The position numbers were made by a program, and so were the translations under genes. DNA of 34,249 bases from Alphaproteobacteria bacterium (GTDB taxonomy: Bacteria; Pseudomonadota; Alphaproteobacteria; Sphingomonadales; Sphingomonadaceae), in contig JAUHYZ010000023.1 in the NCBI GenBank assembly GCA_030426245.1, positions 1 through 34,249 of the forward strand, in the 5' to 3' direction. The notes under the pieces were generated by a model. That model made no database searches and was not told the origin of the DNA. It saw nothing but the letters and a program-made list of their open reading frames with translations. Below, piece after piece: positions 1 to 8,318 of the stretch. Position 1 is the stretch's first letter; each line of letters starts with the position of its first letter.

Positions 1-440
1 CCGAGGTCGAAAAGAACTGGCATCTGATCGATGCCGACGGGCTGGTTGTAGGCCGCCTGGCGGTGATCATCGCCAACCTCCTGCGCGGCAAGCACAAGCC
101 GAGCTACACACCGCATGTCGACTGCGGCGATCACGTAGTGGTGATCAACGCCGACAAGGTGCGGTTCACCGGCAACAAGCTGCAGAACAAGCGCTATTAC
201 AAGCACACCGGCCATCCCGGCGGAATCAAGGAAACCTCGCCGGCCAAGGTGCTGGAAGGCCGCTTTCCCGAGCGTGTGCTTGAAAAGGCCGTGGAACGCA
301 TGGTGCCGCGCGGGCCGCTTGGCCGCCAGCAGATGAAGGCGCTGCATCTCTATGCAGGTACCGAACATCCCCATGCGGGCACTCAGCCCAAGGCGCTCGA
401 CGTCGCTTCGATGAACCGCAAGAACAAGGCTGCCGCATAA
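1..440 (+). CDS. rplM: 50S ribosomal protein L13, 5' end outside window
   Basis: Component of the large ribosomal subunit that binds 23S rRNA early in assembly. The reading frame is open from base 3 and has no start inside the window, so the N-terminus is missing; the fragment is about 145 residues. It begins with the L13 pattern [16 protein letters not shown], followed by [26 protein letters not shown] and the [12 protein letters not shown] segment, all typical of L13. The stop codon TAA shares its last A with the ATG of rpsI, so the two genes are translationally coupled, as in the usual rplM-rpsI operon. Identification is secure; only the true start cannot be seen. Confidence 0.97.
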   Translation, partial: EVEKNWHLIDADGLVVGRLAVIIANLLRGKHKPSYTPHVDCGDHVVVINADKVRFTGNKLQNKRYYKHTGHPGGIKETSPAKVLEGRFPERVLEKAVERMVPRGPLGRQQMKALHLYAGTEHPHAGTQPKALDVASMNRKNKAAA

Positions 441-991
441 TGGCCGACGAAACCAACACCGAGAAGAACACCGTTTCAGATCTTGCCGATCTGAAGGATA
501 TCGCAGGCGAAACGCCTGCTGCGGACGAACAGGCCGCCGCCGAAGGCGCAGCCGAAGTCCCCGCCCAGCCGAGCGCACCGCTGCGTGAGCAGGAACTGGA
601 TTCGCGGGGCCGCGCCTATGCGACCGGTCGCCGTAAGGATGCCGTTGCCCGCGTCTGGCTGAAGCCCGGAACGGGTACGATCACGGTCAATGGCCGCGAT
701 CAGGAAATTTATTTCGCACGTCCGACACTGCGGCTGGTCATCAATCAGCCATTCGCCATTTCGGAGCGTGAAGGCCAATACGATATCGTCGCCACCGTGA
801 AGGGCGGCGGGCTCTCGGGCCAGGCCGGGGCCGTGAAGCATGGCATCAGCCAGGCGCTCGCGAAATACGAACCCGCCCTGCGCTCAACCGTAAAGGCAGC
901 CGGCTTCCTCACGCGCGACAGCCGCGTGGTGGAACGCAAGAAATACGGCCGGGCAAAGGCGCGCAAGAGCTTCCAGTTCTCCAAGCGCTAA
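440..991 (+). CDS. rpsI: 30S ribosomal protein S9 with long acidic N-terminal extension
   Basis: Small-subunit protein whose C-terminal tail reaches the P-site tRNA. The 183 residues are longer than the roughly 130 of E. coli S9. The conserved core starts near residue 58 ([17 protein letters not shown]) and ends with the basic tail RKSFQFSKR, whose final Lys-Arg contacts tRNA in the family. Residues 1-55 are a low-complexity Ala/Glu/Asp-rich extension. Extended S9 proteins are common in alphaproteobacteria, so this is probably native and not a mis-called start. The ATG overlaps the rplM stop by one base, and an intrinsic terminator follows 26 nt after the stop. Confidence 0.97.
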   Translation: MADETNTEKNTVSDLADLKDIAGETPAADEQAAAEGAAEVPAQPSAPLREQELDSRGRAYATGRRKDAVARVWLKPGTGTITVNGRDQEIYFARPTLRLVINQPFAISEREGQYDIVATVKGGGLSGQAGAVKHGISQALAKYEPALRSTVKAAGFLTRDSRVVERKKYGRAKARKSFQFSKR

Positions 992-1017
992 CGGCGTTTT
1001 TTCCGAAGTCTTCAATG

Positions 1018-1046
1018 GGGCGGCTCAGCGATGGGCCGCCCTTTTT
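1018..1046 (+). terminator. Intrinsic terminator of rplM-rpsI
   Basis: A perfect 7-bp stem GGGCGGC/GCCGCCC encloses a 10-nt loop and is followed directly by five T residues (1042-1046). It lies 26 nt after the rpsI stop, the expected place for the end of the ribosomal-protein operon. Confidence 0.85.
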
Positions 1047-1233
1047 ATTGCGTGTTCAGGCCGATCACACAGCCGTTAGGCCGGAATTAACCGCGCTGTT
1101 TAACTCCTCTTCGTCCATATTTATCTGGCGGATCGTAACCTTGCCTCAGCTAGGCCGGATTCCAGCAGCCGCCACGGCCTGCTTGCTCCACCATAGTGCC
1201 AGATTCCGGCGCTCGATGCACAAGGTGAAATTT

Positions 1234-1539
1234 ATGGCGCCGCTCAATGCCGCCGAAACCCAGGAAGGCCTGACAGTCAAATGCCGGTTGGCAAACCGGG
1301 CTGTCGCGGACTTTTCAGTGATCGACATTTCCGCTGCGGGCTGCATGGTGGAGAAGCGCGCCTGGACGCTCAAGGCCAATGACAGGGTGCTCGTCAAATT
1401 GCCCGGCCTGGAGTTCCAGCCTGCAACGGTGGTCTGGACCGATGAAGAGAACGCCGGAATAGCATTCGAAACCCTGCTTTACGAACCCGTGCTCCTGCGT
1501 TTCCGGGGCAAGCTGCAGAACAGGCCCGAAGCCGCCTGA
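1234..1539 (+). CDS. PilZ domain protein, putative c-di-GMP receptor
   Basis: Small single-domain PilZ protein of about 101 residues. The RxxxR element is visible as RLANR and the second motif as DISAAG (family pattern D/NxSxxG); together these bind cyclic di-GMP in characterised members. The remainder (VLVKLPGLEFQPATVVWTDEENAGIAFE) fits the PilZ beta-barrel. I chose ATG 1234 because AGGTG sits about six bases upstream; ATG 1216 is an in-frame alternative. The frame is open further upstream to 1015, but that part crosses the rpsI terminator and is not likely coding. It stands alone between the ribosomal operon and convergent minus-strand genes, so its target process cannot be inferred. Confidence 0.85.
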   Translation: MAPLNAAETQEGLTVKCRLANRAVADFSVIDISAAGCMVEKRAWTLKANDRVLVKLPGLEFQPATVVWTDEENAGIAFETLLYEPVLLRFRGKLQNRPEAA

Positions 1540-1558
1540 ACAAGGCGGCTCGATCCGC

Positions 1559-2416
1559 TCAATGCACGGGCGGATCGACTGGCGGCACCCGGCCCACCGG
1601 CGCAACCGGCTCGTCCGGATTGCGCGGCGGAAGCGCATTTTGCGGCACATCTTCGATCAGCATGTCCCGCGTGGCAATCTGCTCCAGATTACGCACGGCG
1701 ACTTTCAATTCCCTGCCATCCCAGATCAATTCGTTATAGCTCGGCGGAGTGGAGCGAAGGCGCTGCGACAAGGTGCCCGCACCGATCATGCGTAGCGGTC
1801 CGTTATCGGTCGGCTGCATGAGATCGAAAGCATCGTGGACATGGCCGCTGAGCACGGCAAGCACCGGCCGCCGGACCAGCTCGGCCAGCGCCCTGCCGCC
1901 GTTGCGGGTCAATGCCGTTCCCCGCGTGCCGACTTCCCGCAAGGGATGATGCGCCGTCACCAGAGCCTGAACGCCTTCGGGCAATGCATCGATCGTATCG
2001 AGACATTTCTGCAGCGAATTCCGGCTGACCCAGCCTTTCGACCAGTTCAAGCGCGGCTGCGCGCGCATCGTGGTCTTGAGTGGGACGATGGCGAGACCCG
2101 GCAGATCGATTTCCTGCTCCACCTTGTCCTGGATCGCGCGGAAACGGCGGTAAGGATCCACAAAGCGTTCGATCAGATTGAAATAGGGCATGTCGTGATT
2201 GCCCACTTCCACCGTGACCGGGACATTGAGCGAATTGATCCACCGCGCCGCGGCATCGAATTCGCGGTGCCGGGCGCGCATGGTGAGATCGCCGGTTATC
2301 GCGACTGCATCCGGGCGTTCGCGGGCAATTTCATCCTTCACCCAATCGAGCGCGCGCCTGTCTTCAAGGCCAAAATGAATATCGCTGAGATGGAACAGGC
2401 GCAGGGAGTCAGTCAT
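1559..2416 (-). CDS. Calcineurin-like metallophosphoesterase
   Basis: Predicted cytosolic dinuclear-metal phosphoesterase of 285 residues. All family metal-ligand motifs are visible in order: SDIHFG at the N-terminus, ITGDL, VGNHD, VTAHHP and SGHVHD. The C-terminal 40 residues are Pro-rich (NALPPRNPDEPVAPVGRVPP) and probably disordered. The substrate is unknown; relatives include cyclic-nucleotide phosphodiesterases (CpdA-type) and UDP-diacylglucosamine hydrolases. The start codon overlaps the end of the upstream diacylglycerol-kinase-like gene by 8 nt, so the two are probably co-translated. Pairing with a lipid-kinase-like protein would be compatible with a phospholipid or nucleotide role, but that is inference. 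Confidence 0.88.
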   Translation of the reverse strand: MTDSLRLFHLSDIHFGLEDRRALDWVKDEIARERPDAVAITGDLTMRARHREFDAAARWINSLNVPVTVEVGNHDMPYFNLIERFVDPYRRFRAIQDKVEQEIDLPGLAIVPLKTTMRAQPRLNWSKGWVSRNSLQKCLDTIDALPEGVQALVTAHHPLREVGTRGTALTRNGGRALAELVRRPVLAVLSGHVHDAFDLMQPTDNGPLRMIGAGTLSQRLRSTPPSYNELIWDGRELKVAVRNLEQIATRDMLIEDVPQNALPPRNPDEPVAPVGRVPPVDPPVH

Positions 2417-3263
2417 CCGGCTCGCTCGCTAGCAGATCGACCTCGCAGACTGCCAGTTCGAAACTGACACTGTCGCCAGTATCGATGGGTTCGCCATCGA
2501 CAAGGAGGCCCACCGGCTGCGCCGAAACGCTCTCCACCTTAAGATGCGGCACATTGCCGAGCCTATCGGATGGTCCTTCGCGAAAATCGCGTTTGAGCAA
2601 GGCAAGCCCGTGGGCAAGATACTCATCGAGACTCTCGGCATAATAGGCCTCGACCTCGAAGCCCTCCGCATGGGGAGTGAGCTCCAGCAAGGGATACCCT
2701 TCCTCTCTGCCCAGCGCAGGATCGCGGCAGACGACCATCGGGGCGTCGACCGACTCCCCGAATGCATGCGCCACTTCGCTGGCCATCGTGGCAATATCGG
2801 CGTCGCGCATCGCCTCGCGCACTTCGTTCCATGCAGTACCGGGTCCGGCCATGGCTCCCGCCAGGGCATCCCCATATTCGCAGCGGATGATTGTAGGCCG
2901 GCGCCGGTTCACTTGCCCGGCGGAAACCGCTTCCAGCACTTCGCGCGTGCTTCTCTGGCCATGAAGCCGATGGAACAGGAGATTCTTGGTCCCGCCTGGC
3001 AGAACCAGAATCGCCCCGTCCCACCCATACAGACTGGTCACCAGGGAATTGATCGTGCCGTCCCCGGTAAACACTGCAACCAGACCGCATTCTGCGCGCG
3101 CGAGTGCATCCACAGTCGGGAGGTGTTCTTCAGGAAAGCAGGTGACGTTGGAAATTTGCAGCCCTTGCCGGGCACACAACTCCTTCAATTCATCGACCGT
3201 GCAATCATCGTTGCTGCCGCTTGCCGAATTGATCACGAGCCAGAGCGATCGAAAACTTTCCAT
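2409..3263 (-). CDS. Diacylglycerol kinase catalytic domain (DAGK_cat) protein
   Basis: Predicted lipid or sphingoid-base kinase-like protein of 284 residues starting at MESFRSLWLVINSASG. The NAD-kinase/DAGK fold signature is clear: VINSASGSN at the N-terminus, then VFTGDGTINSLV and VLPGGTKNLLFHRL. The longer open frame (to 3425) overlaps the neighbouring membrane-protein gene and its extra residues look unlike the family, so ATG 3263 is preferred. The C-terminal half is weakly conserved, as usual for the family. The phosphate acceptor (diacylglycerol, ceramide or another lipid) cannot be read from sequence. The 3' end overlaps the metallophosphoesterase start. Confidence 0.85.
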   Translation of the reverse strand: MESFRSLWLVINSASGSNDDCTVDELKELCARQGLQISNVTCFPEEHLPTVDALARAECGLVAVFTGDGTINSLVTSLYGWDGAILVLPGGTKNLLFHRLHGQRSTREVLEAVSAGQVNRRRPTIIRCEYGDALAGAMAGPGTAWNEVREAMRDADIATMASEVAHAFGESVDAPMVVCRDPALGREEGYPLLELTPHAEGFEVEAYYAESLDEYLAHGLALLKRDFREGPSDRLGNVPHLKVESVSAQPVGLLVDGEPIDTGDSVSFELAVCEVDLLASEPDD

Positions 3264-3300
3264 GCTAGGACAATCGCGCCTGTCCGGCCGAAGTTCCCGG

Positions 3301-3588
3301 TCAGACGCCGCGGCGCAAGATGAACCAGGCCGCCGCACCGTTGAAAAGGCTATAGCCCAGATAGGCCCAGCCCCAACCCGGATGACCATTCGCGACGAGC
3401 AGCAGCGCGACCAGCAGCACGGCAAATTCCGCAGCCAGGCTCACCCGGCTGCCGATCATGGAAGCAAAGCCATGCATATGCGCCAACAGGGGCCGGTAAC
3501 GTTCGATCACAGCCTGATGCAGCGCAAAATTGCCGATTCCGAGCAGGAATGTCAGAAGAATCGCCATCGCCGCGCATCTTGAAGCCAT
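3301..3588 (-). CDS. Small hydrophobic membrane protein, function unknown
   Basis: A 95-residue protein with about three hydrophobic stretches (AILLTFLLGIGNFAL, LAAEFAVLLVALLLVAN, and GWGWAYLGYSLFNGAAAWFI), ending in RRGV. I do not recognise the family. The start is uncertain: ATG 3588 gives 95 residues, ATG 3567 (MAILLTFLLG) gives 88 and would put the hydrophobic segment at the very N-terminus. It lies 37 nt upstream of the DAGK-like gene on the same strand and about 60 nt after the fumarase, so it may belong to a run of minus-strand genes. Residue composition supports a real membrane protein. Confidence 0.6.
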   Translation of the reverse strand: MASRCAAMAILLTFLLGIGNFALHQAVIERYRPLLAHMHGFASMIGSRVSLAAEFAVLLVALLLVANGHPGWGWAYLGYSLFNGAAAWFILRRGV

Positions 3589-3648
3589 TTTGGCTTCTTG
3601 CCAAATACTGTTTGTCCGCCGCCGGGCGCGTTTCGCCGCAACCGCGCG

Positions 3649-5187
3649 TCACTTGGCGAGGAGTTTTTCCTTTTCGATCCGTTCGCGCCACACCAGCGGT
3701 GCGAGCTGGTGCGTATTGTTGCCTTCGGCATCGACCGCCACCGTGACCGGCATGTCTTCGACGGTGAATTCGTAGATCGCCTCCATGCCCAGATCTTCGA
3801 ATGCGACGACTTTCGCCTCGCGAATGGCCCGGCTGACAAGATAGGCCGCACCGCCCACCGCCATCAGATAGGCCACCTTGTGCTTGGCAATCTCGTTCAC
3901 CGCGCCCTGCCCCCGCTCGGCCTTTCCGATCATCGCGAGCAGTCCCAGATCGAGCATGGTATCGGTGAATTTGTCCATACGGGTGGATGTGGTCGGGCCG
4001 GCCGGGCCGACCACTTCGCCCACAACCGGATCGACGGGGCCGACATAGTAAATGGCCCTGCCCTTGAAATTGACAGGCAGCTCTTCGCCTTTCGCCAGCA
4101 TGTCCTGGATGCGTTTATGCGCCGCATCCCGCCCGGTCAGCATTCTGCCATTGAGCAGCAGCCGGTCGCCCTGCCGCCAGCTGCGCACTTCCTCTGGAGT
4201 AAGATTGTCCAGATCGACGCGCTTGGCAGCGGAATCGGGGGCCCAATGGACGTCCGGCCATTCATCCAGCTTGGGCGGCTCGATAAAGCTGGGCCCGGAT
4301 CCGTCGAGCGTGAAATGCGCATGGCGGGTGGCCGCGCAATTGGGAATCATCGCCACCGGCTTGCCGGCCGCATGGCAGGGCCAATCCATGATCTTGACGT
4401 CCAGCACGGTCGAAAGGCCGCCGAGACCTTGCGCACCGATGCCCAGCGCATTGACCTTGTCGAAGATCTCGATTCTCAGCTCTTCGATATCGTTCTTCGG
4501 TCCGCGCGCCTTGAGCTGACCCATATCGATCGGTTCCATCAAGCTCTGTTTAGCAAGCTTGACGCAATGTTCGGCCGTGCCGCCGATGCCGATACCCAGC
4601 ATGCCGGGCGGACACCAGCCGGCGCCCATTTGCGGGATCATCTCCAGGACCCAGTCGACGATATTGTCGCTGGGATTCATCATTTTGAACTTGGACTTGT
4701 TCTCGCTCCCGCCCCCCTTGGCGGCCACGTCGATCGACACTTCGCTGCCGGGGACCATTTCCAGTGAAAGGACACATGGCGTGTTGTCGCGCGTATTGCG
4801 CCGGGTGAAGGCGGGATCGGCAAGAATGGATGCGCGCAGTTTGTTTTCCGGGTTCAGATAGGCGCGGCGAACCCCTTCATCGACGACTTCTTGCAGGGAA
4901 AGCCGCGAATCGAGGCGGCAATCCTGTCCCCATTTCACGAAGACATTGACGATGCCAGTGTCCTGGCAGATCGGCCGGTGCCCTTCGGCGCACATCCGGC
5001 TATTGGTCAGAATCTGGGCAATCGCGTCCTTTGCGGCCGGGCCCTGTTCCGCCTCATAGGCCTCCCCCAGGGCGCGGATATAGTCCATCGGATGATAGTA
5101 GGAGATGTATTGGAGCGCATCGGCGATGCTCTCGATAAGATCTTCTTCCCGGATGGTCACACCATCCCGCTTCGAATCGCCGCTCAT
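3649..5187 (-). CDS. fumA: Class I (iron-sulfur) fumarate hydratase
   Basis: TCA-cycle enzyme that reversibly hydrates fumarate to L-malate. The 512 residues match the single-chain, [4Fe-4S]-dependent, oxygen-sensitive class I family, with the alpha and beta domains fused in one chain. Diagnostic segments include RPICQDTGIVNVFVKWG (Cys74 is the likely first cluster ligand), GIGIGGTAEHCVKLAKQ, GAQGLGGLSTVLDVKI and, in the beta domain, GPAGPTTSTRMDKFTD. GGAGGA lies eight bases before the ATG, and a promoter-like element precedes it (5223-5249). The gene is divergent from the pcm-like/tolC/popZ run. The symbol fumA is by class; paralogue naming is arbitrary. Confidence 0.93.
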   Translation of the reverse strand: MSGDSKRDGVTIREEDLIESIADALQYISYYHPMDYIRALGEAYEAEQGPAAKDAIAQILTNSRMCAEGHRPICQDTGIVNVFVKWGQDCRLDSRLSLQEVVDEGVRRAYLNPENKLRASILADPAFTRRNTRDNTPCVLSLEMVPGSEVSIDVAAKGGGSENKSKFKMMNPSDNIVDWVLEMIPQMGAGWCPPGMLGIGIGGTAEHCVKLAKQSLMEPIDMGQLKARGPKNDIEELRIEIFDKVNALGIGAQGLGGLSTVLDVKIMDWPCHAAGKPVAMIPNCAATRHAHFTLDGSGPSFIEPPKLDEWPDVHWAPDSAAKRVDLDNLTPEEVRSWRQGDRLLLNGRMLTGRDAAHKRIQDMLAKGEELPVNFKGRAIYYVGPVDPVVGEVVGPAGPTTSTRMDKFTDTMLDLGLLAMIGKAERGQGAVNEIAKHKVAYLMAVGGAAYLVSRAIREAKVVAFEDLGMEAIYEFTVEDMPVTVAVDAEGNNTHQLAPLVWRERIEKEKLLAK

Positions 5188-5222
5188 CGGTGCTGTCCTC
5201 CATCCTGCCCAATGCTGGCTCC

Positions 5223-5249
5223 ATTATCCATGCGCGGCCTGACCGTCAA
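5223..5249 (-). promoter_or_regulatory. Candidate sigma70-type promoter of the fumarase gene
   Basis: On the minus strand a TTGACG hexamer (5244-5249) is followed after 15 nt by GATAAT (5223-5228). This would put transcription start roughly 25-30 nt before the fumarase ATG, and GGAGGA lies between. The spacer is shorter than the optimal 17 nt, so this is a moderate call. Confidence 0.4.
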
Positions 5250-5342
5250 AGCGCTTGGCTCATGCCGATGTTCGCCTTAGAAGCCTTGCGGATTGCGCAG
5301 GCGTATTGTCAGTGTAATACAGCCTGCACCAAGGACGATGGG

Positions 5343-5951
5343 ATGATGAGTGTGAACGACCAGCCGGCAGTGCAAAGCCAGGCAGCCGCCCGCAAGGCGA
5401 TGATCGACAGCCAATTGCGGGTCAGCGGCGTCAATGCGGAAATCGTGCGCGACAGGATGGGCGCGGTTCCGCGCGAGGACTTCGTCCCGGAAGGGGCGCG
5501 CGGCATCGCCTATATCGACCGTGCAATTCCGCTCGGGAACGGGCGGTTCCTCGCGGCGCCGCTGGTGCAGGGGAGCATGCTGGAAGAAGCCAAGCCCAGC
5601 CCTGCCGATCGCGCCCTGCTTGTCGACGGGGGAAGCGGCTATATGGCGGAATTGCTGAGGCCCGTCGTTGGATCGCTGGAAGTCGTCTCGCCTGAAGAAG
5701 CTTTGCAACCCAGCCGCAAGAAGGGCGATTTCACTCTTCTGATGATCGACGGAGCAATCGAACAATTGCCGGCTACACTGACCAAGCGGCTGGCCGACGA
5801 TGCGCGGGTGGTGACAGGGATCGTTTCCCGCGGACTGACGCGCCTCGCGCTCGGCCGCAAGGTAGCTGGCGAGGTCTCGCTTCTGCCGCTGGCCGAGCTG
5901 GGCATGCCCGTCTTGCCGGAATTCGCCGAACCGAAGAGCTGGAGCTTCTAA
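5343..5951 (+). CDS. Degenerate protein-L-isoaspartate O-methyltransferase family protein
   Basis: A 202-residue relative of Pcm, which repairs isoaspartyl residues using S-adenosylmethionine. The N-terminal half matches well (MIDSQLRVSGVN, GAVPREDFVPEGARGIAYIDRAIPLGNGR). Two features weaken an enzymatic role: the SAM motif, usually VLEIGTGSGY, reads LLVDGGSGYMAELL, and the TISQP active-site segment of Pcm is replaced by FLAAP. About 25 residues between motif I and the IDGAIEQLP strand are also missing compared with E. coli Pcm. AAGGA lies seven bases before ATG 5343; a second ATG follows directly. Its stop is two bases before tolC, so it is probably co-expressed with the outer-membrane channel. 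It may be a pseudoenzyme. Confidence 0.8.
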   Translation: MMSVNDQPAVQSQAAARKAMIDSQLRVSGVNAEIVRDRMGAVPREDFVPEGARGIAYIDRAIPLGNGRFLAAPLVQGSMLEEAKPSPADRALLVDGGSGYMAELLRPVVGSLEVVSPEEALQPSRKKGDFTLLMIDGAIEQLPATLTKRLADDARVVTGIVSRGLTRLALGRKVAGEVSLLPLAELGMPVLPEFAEPKSWSF

Positions 5952-5953
5952 TC

Positions 5954-7408
5954 ATGCCTCCCGCGGGAACCAGGCTGGCCCTGCTGGCCGGAGCGAGCCT
6001 CGTTCTGTCTGCGAGCCCAGCGTATGCCGATACACTGAAGGAGGCGCTGCTCGGTGCCTACCAGACGAATCCCACGCTCCAGGCTGCCAGAGCGAATCAG
6101 CGTGCAGTGGACGAAAATGTCCCGATCAACCAGGCTGCAGGCCTTCCCAGCATCTTCGCCTCCGCACAGGAGACGGAATATCTCAAGCGTTCGGCGACCA
6201 GCTTCATCTCTCCCGAGCGCGCCTTCAATGCGACGGTGGAACTCGGTGTGCCGATCTATCAGGGCGGCGCCGTGAGGAATTCCGTCCGTGCCGCCAAAAC
6301 GCGGGTATCGGCGGGCCAGGCGGATTTGCGCGCGACCGAATCGGCCATCTTCAGCCAGACCGTCGCCGCCTATATGGACGTGATCCTGAACGAGGCGATC
6401 ACAAGCCTTTCGGCCAAGAATGTGGACGTTCTCTCGGTGAACCTCCAGGCGACTTCCGACAGATTCGAGATCGGCGACGTGACCCGCACCGACGTGGCGC
6501 AATCGCAGTCGCGCCTTGCCCTGGCACGTAGCGATTTGCGTTCCTCCCGGGCCAATCTCATCGAAGCGCGGGAGCGCTACATTCAGCTCGTTGGAGAAGC
6601 CCCGGGCGATCTCGAGCCGCCGCCGCCGCTACCCGGGCTGCCCGCCTCGAGCGATGAGGCGGTGGACATTGCGCTTGAAAGCAATCCGGAATTGCTTGCC
6701 GCGCGGGAACAGGCCGAAGCTGCAGAATACGATATCGAAGTGGCCGGCGCGGGGCGCTTGCCGACAATCGAAGTCTTCAGCAGCGCAAACTACACCGATT
6801 ATCTCGGAACGCTGACGGACGGGGGCGCCGGACCGCCTCCGGCGCAGGAATCGACAACGGCACAGGCCGGCATCCGGGCAACGATTCCGATCTTCCAGGG
6901 CGGCCTTCCGGCTGCGCGGGAACGGCAGGCCCAAGCCCGCGCATCGGCAGCGCTGGAGCAGGAGGTCGGCGCCGAACGGAACGTTATCGCCCAGGTCCGC
7001 GCGGCCTGGTCCAGCTGGCAAGCGGCAGAGGAAATCATCGCCTCCACGCAGCTGGCAGTGGAAGCCGCCGAGCTGAGCCTGGAAGGCGTTCGCGCCGAAA
7101 ACACCGTCGGCAACCGGACAATCCTGGATATCCTCAATGCCGAGCAGGAATTGCTCAGAGCCCGCGTGCAATTGGTGACCGCCCGCCGCAACGCATATGT
7201 TGCCGGTTTTTCCCTACTCGCCGCCATGGGCCAGGCGGAAGCGCGCGATCTTGGGCTAGGCGAACAAGGCGTTCTCTACGATCCGCAGCTCAATTACGAC
7301 CGGGTCAAGGGCAAGATTTTCGATTGGAGTTTCGATCCCGATCCGGTCGCGCAATCGACACGAACAGTTGACACGACTGCTCAAAATGGAGAGATTCCCG
7401 AAGAGTAG
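5954..7408 (+). CDS. tolC: TolC-family outer-membrane efflux/type I secretion channel
   Basis: Outer-membrane channel protein of 484 residues that would form a trimer with a periplasmic alpha-barrel and link to inner-membrane pumps or type I secretion systems. A Sec signal peptide is visible (LALLAGASLVLSASPAYA, cleavage before DTLKEAL at about residue 25). The mature protein begins with the TolC pattern TLKEALLGAYQTNPTLQAARANQRAVDE, and the two OEP repeats show duplicated features such as VPIYQGGAVRNSVRAA and IPIFQGGLPAARERQAQ. NRTILDILNAEQELLRARVQLVTARRNAY near the end is strongly TolC-like. It is preceded by the pcm-like gene (2-nt gap) and followed 31 nt later by the PopZ-like gene, the common alphaproteobacterial order. 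Confidence 0.93.
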   Translation: MPPAGTRLALLAGASLVLSASPAYADTLKEALLGAYQTNPTLQAARANQRAVDENVPINQAAGLPSIFASAQETEYLKRSATSFISPERAFNATVELGVPIYQGGAVRNSVRAAKTRVSAGQADLRATESAIFSQTVAAYMDVILNEAITSLSAKNVDVLSVNLQATSDRFEIGDVTRTDVAQSQSRLALARSDLRSSRANLIEARERYIQLVGEAPGDLEPPPPLPGLPASSDEAVDIALESNPELLAAREQAEAAEYDIEVAGAGRLPTIEVFSSANYTDYLGTLTDGGAGPPPAQESTTAQAGIRATIPIFQGGLPAARERQAQARASAALEQEVGAERNVIAQVRAAWSSWQAAEEIIASTQLAVEAAELSLEGVRAENTVGNRTILDILNAEQELLRARVQLVTARRNAYVAGFSLLAAMGQAEARDLGLGEQGVLYDPQLNYDRVKGKIFDWSFDPDPVAQSTRTVDTTAQNGEIPEE

Positions 7409-7439
7409 CGGGATTGCATGCTTTGGGGGCCATGACGTC

Positions 7440-7892
7440 ATGCAGCAGGAAGGCGAACCTTCAGTCGAAGAGATTCTTGAGTCGATCAAGAAAGTGATCG
7501 CGCGCGACAATCGTGAGATTGCGCAGGAACGCCGGCAGGAGCGTGACAGTTCCGGCGTTTCCGACGATGAAGACCGGGCCGAAGAAGTGCTCGAACTGAG
7601 CGCCGAGGCTGCGATCAATCCGGAAGATGATTCCCAGGATGACGATGACGAAGCATCGCTGATTGCGGAAGAAGCCCGTACATCGATGCGCGAGTCACTT
7701 GCCGCACTGGCAGTTATGGCGAAGCCTGGCGCGCAGCCTCAGATCGTCCGTTCCGGCGAAACATCGCTTGAAGGGCTCACGCGCGAAATGATGCGGCCCA
7801 TGCTGGCGGAATGGCTGGACAAGAACTTGCCTGCGCTGGTCGAACGCATGGTTGCTGCCGAAATCGCGCGGATCGCTGGCAAGAAACGCTGA
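7440..7892 (+). CDS. popZ: PopZ-like polar organizing protein (DUF2497)
   Basis: 150-residue DUF2497 protein. The N-terminus EPSVEEILESIKKVIARDN (about residues 6-24) matches the short partner-binding helix of Caulobacter PopZ, the middle (about 38-85) is very acidic (EDDSQDDDDEASL), and the C-terminus LTREMMRPMLAEWLDKNLPALVERMVAAEIARI matches the helical oligomerisation region. In Caulobacter PopZ forms a polar matrix that tethers ParB-parS, so its presence in a window with parAB and parS fits. ATG 7440 is chosen because the family begins just before EPS; upstream in-frame residues overlap tolC and look non-coding. A CATGACGTCATG palindrome covers the start. In many relatives valS follows; here a ferredoxin gene does. 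Orthology to PopZ is by family, not experiment. Confidence 0.82.
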   Translation: MQQEGEPSVEEILESIKKVIARDNREIAQERRQERDSSGVSDDEDRAEEVLELSAEAAINPEDDSQDDDDEASLIAEEARTSMRESLAALAVMAKPGAQPQIVRSGETSLEGLTREMMRPMLAEWLDKNLPALVERMVAAEIARIAGKKR

Positions 7893-7946
7893 TCGGCCGA
7901 GCGCCAGCCCCTTTGCCCGGCGCATCGGGCGCGCTAGCCTGCCGCA

Positions 7947-8312
7947 ATGACTACAAACAGCATCCACAGGGCTGAAAAGGCACTGCAAGCGATTGGCGGC
8001 AGCGCCATTCGCTGGCAGATTTTCCTGTGCGGCATGTCCGAAAAGCAGAAGTGCTGCGATCGCGCGTCTGGCGAAGCGGCCTGGAACTTCCTCAAGAAAC
8101 GGCTGAAGGAATGCGGCCTGGTGGGGAAGGGCGGTGTGCAGCGCACGAAGGCCGACTGCCTGCAAATCTGCGAAGCTGGACCGATCGCAGTCGTCTGGCC
8201 CGATGGCGTCTGGTACCACTCCTGCACGGAAGAAGTGCTGGAACGGATTATCCAGGAACACCTGATCGGCGGCGTTCCGGTCGAGGAATTCAGGCTTTAC
8301 CCCGCCGATTGA
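7947..8312 (+). CDS. Thioredoxin-like [2Fe-2S] ferredoxin domain protein
   Basis: A 121-residue small ferredoxin of the thioredoxin-fold [2Fe-2S] type. Likely ligands are Cys28 (FLCGM), Cys36 or Cys37 (KCC), Cys71 and Cys75 (DCLQIC), followed by the hallmark [13 protein letters not shown] and [15 protein letters not shown]. Such proteins transfer electrons or act as stand-alone NuoE-like modules; the partner is not identifiable from context. The start ATG 7947 gives a leading helix ([13 protein letters not shown]) typical of the family. Its 3' end is six bases from the convergent membrane-protein gene. Confidence 0.85.
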   Translation: MTTNSIHRAEKALQAIGGSAIRWQIFLCGMSEKQKCCDRASGEAAWNFLKKRLKECGLVGKGGVQRTKADCLQICEAGPIAVVWPDGVWYHSCTEEVLERIIQEHLIGGVPVEEFRLYPAD

Positions 8313-8318
8313 TCGGCT

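Noticed and set aside
1087..1103. Two TTAA half-sites upstream of the PilZ gene resembling a CtrA box
   Set aside because: The spacing is nine bases, not the seven required by TTAA-N7-TTAA.
1015..1233. Upstream in-frame extension of the PilZ protein
   Set aside because: It would cross the rpsI terminator and has no family resemblance; the start at 1234 has a good ribosome-binding site.
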